DNA of 56,483 nucleotides from assembly GCA_022788185.1 (NCBI GenBank), contig JALEVV010000090.1, forward strand, positions 1-56,483, written 5' to 3'. Positions 51,309 to 56,483 of the stretch are shown here, in pieces (the first letter of the stretch is position 1; every line of letters begins with the position of its first letter). The stretch comes from Spirochaetales bacterium. Lineage in GTDB: Bacteria > Spirochaetota > Spirochaetia > Sphaerochaetales > Sphaerochaetaceae. The notes beneath the pieces were generated by a model that made no database searches, was not told the DNA's origin, and saw only the letters and a program-made list of their open reading frames with translations. A program made the translations under genes and the position numbers.

Positions 51309-51899
51309 TCACTCCTTTTCACTCCACTCGGCCTCGGCAACCTTCTCCCGTCCGGAATACTTTCTGATGACGAGGGAGAGCTTAATGGCCCAGGCAACCA
51401 CGAAGATGCCGCTCGTGATCAGCACCACTCCCACAACGAGGAGCAGCGTTGAGTTGATGAAGTTCGGAAAGAGGAACATCAGAACGGCAAAGACGATGTA
51501 GAGCCACCCGGAGGAACCGTAGTAGAAGGGATCGGCATAGCCGCTCTTTCTGATGAGATAGGACTCACACACCTCGGAAAGACCCGTAAGCAGGAGGTTG
51601 AGAGCAATGAGCCATACCAACCAGGCAGCCACCGCTGCACCTGGGCTGGTTGCGGCGAAGTACACGACCAGTATGCTTATGAATAGGTTTATGAGGGTCT
51701 TCACGATGTTGAAGCGCACCACACCGGAAATGCTCCTGAACCTGAATGAGGTTCCCAGTGCCGTGAGGGATTCGATTATGTTGAAGACACCGAATGCGAT
51801 CACGCCGATCTTCACGACCGATGCCGGAGCCGCGATGAACAGGATGCCGAGGGCTGCGAGCAGAATGCCGCTGCCGATATAAGAGAGATAACGTTTCAC
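51309..51899 (-). CDS. DUF308 (HdeD-like) membrane protein
   Basis: A 196-aa membrane protein with six or more hydrophobic segments in repeated pairs, matching DUF308/HdeD. Family function is unclear; some members are linked to acid stress. The start is GTG at 51899 with AAGGAGG 4-5 bases upstream, chosen over the ATG at 51926. It is divergent from the HAD gene; the his promoter lies just past its stop. Confidence 0.72.
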   Translation of the reverse strand: MKRYLSYIGSGILLAALGILFIAAPASVVKIGVIAFGVFNIIESLTALGTSFRFRSISGVVRFNIVKTLINLFISILVVYFAATSPGAAVAAWLVWLIALNLLLTGLSEVCESYLIRKSGYADPFYYGSSGWLYIVFAVLMFLFPNFINSTLLLVVGVVLITSGIFVVAWAIKLSLVIRKYSGREKVAEAEWSEKE

Positions 51900-51946
51900 C
51901 TTTTCCTCCTTGATTAACCCCTTCATCTTCCTTTAGGTTTAGATCC

Positions 51947-52624
51947 ATGAAAAGATACACTCACCTGCTTCTGGATGCTGACGGGACCTTTTATGATTTT
52001 GCTTCCTGTGAAAATATAGCGCTCAGAAAGCTGTTTGACCACTATAATATTCCTTTTACAGAGGAAAACATACAGCTGTTTCACTCGGCCAACCGGGCCC
52101 TCTGGGAGGCCTTTGAGCGGGATGAGGCGACTACCCGGGACATCAGGGACAGGAGACTCATCCCACTGCTGGAGAAATTCGGCCACGGCGATGAGGCGGT
52201 AAGTGCCGGTCAGCTCTACTGCGATTACCTTGCGATGAACGGCATCCTCTTTCCCGGCGCCAGGGAGTGTCTTGAGGCCCTGAAGGAAAAGTATTCCCTC
52301 ACCATGATCACGAACGGACTTACCGAAGTCCAGTACGGACGCTTTGAGTCGTCGGGAACGACCAGATTTTACGACCACATAATAATCAGTGAGGAAATCG
52401 GGGTGCAGAAGCCGAAGAAGGAGTTCTTCAGTCACACGCTCAGGACTATCGGGGCAGAGCCCGGGGAGTGCCTCATAATCGGGGACAGTCTCACCAGCGA
52501 CATTCAGGGAGGCATCAACAGCGGTATAGACACCCTCTATCTCTGTCTCTCGGGAGAGAAAAAGGAAGGAGGGTACACCTACAGCGCAGGAGACTATGAA
52601 ACGCTGCTTGCCCTCCTAACTTAA
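51947..52624 (+). CDS. YjjG-type HAD nucleotidase
   Basis: A 225-aa HAD hydrolase. The nucleophile motif is LLLDADGTFYDF; motif II MITNGL; motif III KPKKEFF; motif IV GDSLTSDIQGG. It resembles YjjG pyrimidine 5'-nucleotidase, which removes non-canonical pyrimidine nucleotides. No Shine-Dalgarno sequence precedes the ATG; a weak TTGATT-17-TTAGGT promoter ends 8 bases before it, another possible leaderless case. Confidence 0.85.
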   Translation: MKRYTHLLLDADGTFYDFASCENIALRKLFDHYNIPFTEENIQLFHSANRALWEAFERDEATTRDIRDRRLIPLLEKFGHGDEAVSAGQLYCDYLAMNGILFPGARECLEALKEKYSLTMITNGLTEVQYGRFESSGTTRFYDHIIISEEIGVQKPKKEFFSHTLRTIGAEPGECLIIGDSLTSDIQGGINSGIDTLYLCLSGEKKEGGYTYSAGDYETLLALLT

Positions 52625-52627
52625 GAC

Positions 52628-53377
52628 TCATTTGTCAACGCTGATAAGCTCTATGTCGAAGATGAGCAGCTGGTTGGGCTCGATGTTGCTCGACCCGTTG
52701 ATCCCATAGCCCAGATCCGGATGGACCCATGCCCTGATCTTCTCACCCTCGCTCATGACTGAGCATGCGGCCCTGAAGCCCTCGATGATGTTGGTGGAGA
52801 GATCGAAGGTGGAGGTCTGACCGCGCTCGTAGGAGGAGTCCTTGACCTCCCCTGAGAGGGTAATGAGCTGGTAGTTGACCGTAACGGTGGAGTTGGCTTC
52901 AGCCTTCTTACCGCCCTCCTGGGGCTCGCGGAGCACCTCGTACTGCAGCTTGTCGCTGTAGGCCTTCACGCCGGAGCGCTTGCTGTTCGTCGAGAGGAAA
53001 CTCTCAGCGGCAGCCAGGTTCTTCTCTCTGAGGACATTCATCTCGGCCTCATAGGACTCATAGCGCTTCTGCTGATATTCGTTCATTATCTCCTGACTCT
53101 CGGCCATCGTGTAGCTGAAGTCATTGTCCACATACGCCCTTACTCCCTCGGCAAAGTATTCGGAGTCAAGCTCGGGCATCTGAGCGATGATGGAGTTCAG
53201 CAGCTGATAGCCGTAGACGTAGGCAAACCTCTCCTCAAGGGTGTCCGGCCCGGGGAGAGCTGTTTTTTCCCCAACTGTCACTTCAACAGGCTGTGTTACC
53301 ATCTCTGTAACCGGAGCGGGCTTTGAGCACGATACGGCAAGTGCCGCAAGCAGTAGGAAAACAAGATATTTTTTCAT
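52628..53377 (-). CDS. FKBP-type peptidyl-prolyl isomerase lipoprotein
   Basis: A 249-aa exported protein. The lipobox LAVSC follows the signal helix. The N-terminal part is a helical FkpA/Mip-like dimerisation region (about 50-130), then the FKBP domain with VTVNYQLITLSGEV, SYERGQTSTFDLS, and the motif KIRAWVHPDLGYGINGSSNIEPNQLLIFDIELI. It likely assists folding in the periplasm, anchored by lipid. The start at 53377 (MKKYL) has AGGGTGG upstream. Confidence 0.88.
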   Translation of the reverse strand: MKKYLVFLLLAALAVSCSKPAPVTEMVTQPVEVTVGEKTALPGPDTLEERFAYVYGYQLLNSIIAQMPELDSEYFAEGVRAYVDNDFSYTMAESQEIMNEYQQKRYESYEAEMNVLREKNLAAAESFLSTNSKRSGVKAYSDKLQYEVLREPQEGGKKAEANSTVTVNYQLITLSGEVKDSSYERGQTSTFDLSTNIIEGFRAACSVMSEGEKIRAWVHPDLGYGINGSSNIEPNQLLIFDIELISVDK

Positions 53378-53389
53378 AATCATACCACC

Positions 53390-53932
53390 CTAAAATATAA
53401 GCTTTATCCCCTCACCCGTCAGCACATAACCGCGGCAGTCGGCAACGGCAATGGCGGGAAAGTCCTTTACGGTGAGCCTCAGCAGTGCCTCGGGCCCGAG
53501 CTCGGGATAAGCCACCGTCTCACAGGACGTGATGCATGAGGAGTAGAGCGCACCGCAGCCCCCGAAGGCCTGAAGGTAGAGTCCGTGGTACTTTCTCACG
53601 GCATCCAGCACCGGAGGCTTTCTCGGTCCCTTGCCCACCATGAGCCTGAGTCCCTTTTCGACGAGAAGCGGTGAGAAGGGATCCATGCGGGCACTTGTCG
53701 TGGGTCCGCAGGAACCCATTACCTGCCCCTCCGCGGCGGGGGAAGGTCCCATGTAGTAAATTCCGTTGCCCTCAAAGTCAAAGGGCAGACACTCACCCTT
53801 CATAATGGCATCGTAAAGTCTCATGTGCACCTGATCACGGCCCACATAGAGAGTGCCTGATATGGAAACGGTGTCACCCGCATTGATTTTCTCAAGTTCA
53901 TCACCGCTGTACGGCAGCTCAAGCTTCACCAT
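53390..53932 (-). CDS. Fumarase class I / tartrate dehydratase, beta subunit
   Basis: A 180-aa protein, the beta half of the two-subunit class I fumarase family. GPTTSARMDPFSPLL and the region YMGPSPAAEGQVMGSCGP carry substrate-binding residues; YGPGA-type loops follow. The alpha subunit gene lies directly upstream and overlaps it by about 14 bp. The start at 53932 follows GGAGG; GTG at 53929 is also possible. It could be fumarase or L-tartrate dehydratase. Confidence 0.88.
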   Translation of the reverse strand: MVKLELPYSGDELEKINAGDTVSISGTLYVGRDQVHMRLYDAIMKGECLPFDFEGNGIYYMGPSPAAEGQVMGSCGPTTSARMDPFSPLLVEKGLRLMVGKGPRKPPVLDAVRKYHGLYLQAFGGCGALYSSCITSCETVAYPELGPEALLRLTVKDFPAIAVADCRGYVLTGEGIKLIF

Positions 53933-54773
53933 CATAACCTCCGAGTACCACCACCGTTGCCCGGCGCTCCGCATGGCAGTTAACGGTCACTGCCAGGGGA
54001 AGGCCTGCGATGTGGGTGGGATATGTCTCGATCGCAACCCCGAGACAGGTGTTGTCGCCGCCCAGGCCCCCGGGTCCGATGGGAAGGGTGTTGACACTCT
54101 CCCTTATCCTCTCCTCCAGGGCCCTGTAGCGCTTATCCGGGTTTTCTCCGCTTCTTAAGAGGGCCTTCTTGCTGAGGAAGGCGGCCTTATCCATTGTTCC
54201 GCCAAGCCCAATGCCCAGAAAGACGGGAGGACACGGCTTTCCGCCGGCGCTTCTCATGATGTCGGTGACGGCCTCGACGACCTCATCCTCACCCGCGGTG
54301 GGGTTGAGCATCCTGACGCCTGAGCAGTTCTCACTGCCGAAGCCCTTCAGCAGGAAGCTGATCGTGATGTTCTCACCGTCGCACATCTCATAGTAAATGA
54401 CACATGGAAGATTGTTCCCCGTATTGGTCCGGTCATAGAGGGGATCCCGGACGACGCTCTTTCTGTAGAGGGAGTTTTTCGCGGCTGCCCTGGCCCCCGC
54501 ATTTATCTCTTCCTCGAGAAGGGGCAGGTTTACCCTGGCCTTCCGTCCGATGGAAACAAGGACGAAGAACATTCCCGTATCCTGACAGAGGGGAATGCCG
54601 CTTTCCCGGCTTATGTCGATGTTTTTCACGATATGGGTCAGTACCGTCTTTCCGTACTCACCGCTTTCGCACTTCTCAGCCTTCCTGATCCTCTCCTCAA
54701 CCTCCGGAGGAAGGATTCTCGCCGCCGACGTGAGTGCGTTCTCTATGCTCTTTCTCAGTTTCATGGGCATCAT
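53919..54773 (-). CDS. Fumarase class I / tartrate dehydratase, alpha subunit
   Basis: A 284-aa protein binding the catalytic [4Fe-4S] cluster. Cluster Cys are expected in LCQDTGMFFV, ENCSGVRML and GDNTCLGVAI, all present, together with IGLGGTMDKAA. With the beta subunit it hydrates fumarate (or dehydrates tartrate). The start is uncertain: ATG at 54773, 54770 or 54764, all lacking a clear ribosome site and all overlapping the end of the VanZ-like gene by up to 77 bp. Confidence 0.9.
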   Translation of the reverse strand: MMPMKLRKSIENALTSAARILPPEVEERIRKAEKCESGEYGKTVLTHIVKNIDISRESGIPLCQDTGMFFVLVSIGRKARVNLPLLEEEINAGARAAAKNSLYRKSVVRDPLYDRTNTGNNLPCVIYYEMCDGENITISFLLKGFGSENCSGVRMLNPTAGEDEVVEAVTDIMRSAGGKPCPPVFLGIGLGGTMDKAAFLSKKALLRSGENPDKRYRALEERIRESVNTLPIGPGGLGGDNTCLGVAIETYPTHIAGLPLAVTVNCHAERRATVVVLGGYDGEA

Positions 54774-55236
54774 TGTACCAAAGCATCTTGTCCATTACCA
54801 GCGACAGGAAGAGATCGAGGAGCAAAATACCGAGGGCAATCCCCAGGACGAGGCCGAGGAAGTCGGCAGCCAGGTCAAGAAGCTCGAAGCTGCGTCCGAC
54901 GAAGGGCTGCAGGACCTCAATGAGAAATCCCAGAATGGTTCCCGAGACCAGACTTATTACGATGGTCCCGGTCGTGTATGTCAGTACCTTGAGCTTTCCG
55001 TCTCCCCGCTTTCTTTCCCGTCTCCGCTCCATGAAATGAGGAAGATTCACCAGGGAAAGAAAGAGGGAGAAGCCCAGGGCCGTATAGGCCAGGGAGTGGG
55101 CTATCTTGTCATTGCCCACTCTGCTGACAGGGTCTACCGGTACGCTTACAAAGGAAAACAGGAGTATCAGGGAAGTCGTTATCACGAGGAGGACCACTCC
55201 TGCGGTCCTGACACTTTTCTTTATCGATAGGGTCAT
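54697..55236 (-). CDS. VanZ-like membrane protein
   Basis: A 179-aa membrane protein with four hydrophobic segments, matching the VanZ-like family (VGNDKIAHSLAYTALGFSLF, then VLQPFVGRSFELLDLAADFLGLVLG with the conserved Asp/Asn residues). The Arg/Lys-rich loop lies between helices 2 and 3. Function unknown; VanZ relatives affect teicoplanin resistance. Its 3' end overlaps the fumarase alpha gene by up to 77 bp. Confidence 0.82.
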   Translation of the reverse strand: MTLSIKKSVRTAGVVLLVITTSLILLFSFVSVPVDPVSRVGNDKIAHSLAYTALGFSLFLSLVNLPHFMERRRERKRGDGKLKVLTYTTGTIVISLVSGTILGFLIEVLQPFVGRSFELLDLAADFLGLVLGIALGILLLDLFLSLVMDKMLWYNDAHETEKEHRERTHVGGENPSSGG

Positions 55237-55242
55237 GAATCT

Positions 55243-56220
55243 CTAAACTCCAAATATGTCTTCAGGTAACATGCATCCCTGAAAAAGTCCGCGCTCATTC
55301 ATGTATGAAGCCAGGGCCTCAATGAGGTCCCTCTTGTCGGGGAAGGAAACAGGGTATACCAGCCGGGCCCGGGGTGTTTCCGTAAGTATCCTCTCCACTA
55401 TCACGCCCCGCCTCAGGTGGGATATCACCATCGACAAAAGCGCGACGTGGCGTCGGAAGGAGGAGGTGGAGAAGCAGCCGTTCTCCAGAAAGCTCCTCTC
55501 CAGAGCCGTAGAGTGCGTGATGTGGATGTTGTGGATCTTTATCGCCTCTGCCCCGGACTCATTCACCAGCTCCACGCTCCGCATGATGTCATCAGGAGTG
55601 TCGTAGGAGGGCATGAGCATGATGTGGGCCGTGACCTTGAGGCCGAAGGAGCGGGCCCTTCTGACGGCATCAAGCCATGTGGCGGCATTGTGGCCGCGGT
55701 TCACCCTCTCAAGGGTCCTGTCACTGGCACTCTGAAGCCCGACTTCAACCCAGACATCACGCCTGGGTGTAATGTACGAGGAAAGCAGGCGGCACACCTC
55801 CTCCCCCAGGAGGTCAGGCCGGGTCGAGACTATGAACTCCCTGAAGTCAGAGAGGGATAGAACGTGGTCGTAGACTGCCCTGAGGCGCTCGGGCGTGTCG
55901 AAGGTGTTTGACCAAGCCTGAAGATAGAGGGCGGCATAATCGGCCCGGTAGCGGCGACGGATGAATTCCAGTCCCCTTTCAACCTGCTCATCGATGCTCT
56001 TCATCCTGGCGGTGAACAGATCGTCCCTGAAGACCCAGCCCTTCTCCTCTTCCCTCTGGTAGACGGCAACTGCCCCGCTGCCGTCGCAGTAGGTACACCC
56101 GCCGCTGCGGTCAGGAGAGCGGTTTGGACAGGAGAAGCCCGCATCCACTCCGACCCGGTAGAGTTTCCTGCCGTATTTCTCACTTATGTATGATGAGTAT
56201 GTTCTCCAGGGAAGCGTCAT
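55243..56220 (-). CDS. Radical SAM protein, TIGR01212/YhcC type
   Basis: A 325-aa radical SAM enzyme. The cluster motif is spread as CPNRSPDRSGGCTYC: the family spacing of Cys-x9-Cys-x2-Cys. SNTFDTPERLRAVY, EVGLQSASDRTLERVNRGHN and IKIHNIHI are also family-like. Substrate unknown; it binds SAM and a [4Fe-4S] cluster. It overlaps the next upstream gene by 4 bp. Confidence 0.9.
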   Translation of the reverse strand: MTLPWRTYSSYISEKYGRKLYRVGVDAGFSCPNRSPDRSGGCTYCDGSGAVAVYQREEEKGWVFRDDLFTARMKSIDEQVERGLEFIRRRYRADYAALYLQAWSNTFDTPERLRAVYDHVLSLSDFREFIVSTRPDLLGEEVCRLLSSYITPRRDVWVEVGLQSASDRTLERVNRGHNAATWLDAVRRARSFGLKVTAHIMLMPSYDTPDDIMRSVELVNESGAEAIKIHNIHITHSTALERSFLENGCFSTSSFRRHVALLSMVISHLRRGVIVERILTETPRARLVYPVSFPDKRDLIEALASYMNERGLFQGCMLPEDIFGV

Positions 56221-56483
56221 TTCAGTGTAAGTCCTATCGAGAAGTCAAGGGTATCTGAGAGTGATGCCGTGAGTCTCAGGTCAGGGCCTGAGTCCAGGCC
56301 GACGGATATGATGCCGCCCCAGCTGATTTTCCTGAGGGCCGTGAAGGGCACAGGGCTTATGGAAAGATCCCCGGAAAGATCCGCATGCTCCGAAAGGGCG
56401 AAGAAGCCTCCCGCCTCCACGAAGAGGGGACATGACGTGTCAAAGTGCCAGAGAAGGGACGTGTCTATGAGGTCCCGGCTCCT
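56217..56483 (-). CDS. Partial gene, C-terminal end of a barrel-like protein
   Basis: The frame is open to the window edge, so the 5' end is missing; 88 codons are visible. The residues alternate hydrophobic and polar (GGIISVGLDSGPDLRLTAS, SDTLDFSIGLTLK) and end in a Lys, suggesting beta strands of an outer-membrane or exported protein. No family is recognised. The stop overlaps the radical SAM start (TGACG ... ATG), so they are in one operon. Confidence 0.6.
   Translation of the reverse strand, partial: RSRDLIDTSLLWHFDTSCPLFVEAGGFFALSEHADLSGDLSISPVPFTALRKISWGGIISVGLDSGPDLRLTASLSDTLDFSIGLTLK

Overview
The window is about 56 kb of moderately GC-rich bacterial chromosome, densely coded on both strands with many short gene overlaps. 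It most likely comes from a spirochaete, perhaps a Sphaerochaeta-like or Treponema-like gut or sediment lineage. The clues are an EF-G of the mitochondrial/spirochaete type (AHIDSGKTT in its first GTPase motif), several Cys-lipobox lipoproteins and small secreted barrel-like proteins, and a general resemblance to spirochaete protein sets. This placement is inference. I saw no rRNA, tRNA or CRISPR array.

Layout. 1-547: no gene, one possible small RNA. 548-3528: a stand-alone DbpA-type RNA-binding protein, a metallo-beta-lactamase-fold hydrolase, a DksA/TraR-type zinc-finger protein and metK. 3521-8367 (minus): an operon of ThrH, a small membrane protein, a SAM hydrolase (DUF62) and a complete ECF transporter with a UPF0397 S component, lying tail to tail with metK. 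8480-18344: a DMT exporter, an FAD oxidoreductase, a SIMPL lipoprotein (plus the decayed tail of a second copy), a Nudix hydrolase, Mrp, a PerM-like permease, TrmJ, GDPD, a DUF362 ferredoxin protein and a DUF1232 protein. 18420-23599: nagB, mnmA, a second ECF transporter and DUF3842. 23720-25700: FMN reductase, metallophosphatase and nitroreductase. 25701-29612 is an accessory block: an intact IS3-family element with a target duplication, then an AlbA_2/ATPase-like regulator gene bracketed by two 134-bp direct repeats. 29662-42588: EF-G, HIT protein, a repeat-rich lipoprotein, thioredoxin, cupin, acyl-CoA synthetase, nucleotidyltransferase, and a sugar ABC operon without its ATPase. 42142-43348: MerR regulator and RadC. 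43541-51292: a complete histidine operon hisGDCBHAF(IE) plus a pentapeptide-repeat gene. 51309-56483: DUF308, HAD nucleotidase, FKBP lipoprotein, two-subunit fumarase, VanZ-like protein, a radical-SAM protein and a partial gene.

The strongest regulatory observations are these. (1) The his operon is preceded by a leader peptide with five consecutive His codons and an intrinsic terminator, which is a classical ribosome-mediated attenuator. (2) At least five, and perhaps seven, transcription units (his leader, sugar ABC permease, AlbA_2 regulator, DUF3842, PerM, and probably trmJ and merR) have the -10 hexamer ending only 6-8 bases before the start codon, with no Shine-Dalgarno sequence. This predicts leaderless mRNAs, while internal operon genes carry normal AGGAGG-type sites. 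(3) The AlbA_2 gene is flanked by repeats carrying TCAAATAA motifs spaced every 11 bp that run into its own promoter. (4) Three TTACGTAA-like boxes spaced exactly 15 bp apart precede the sugar ABC promoter.
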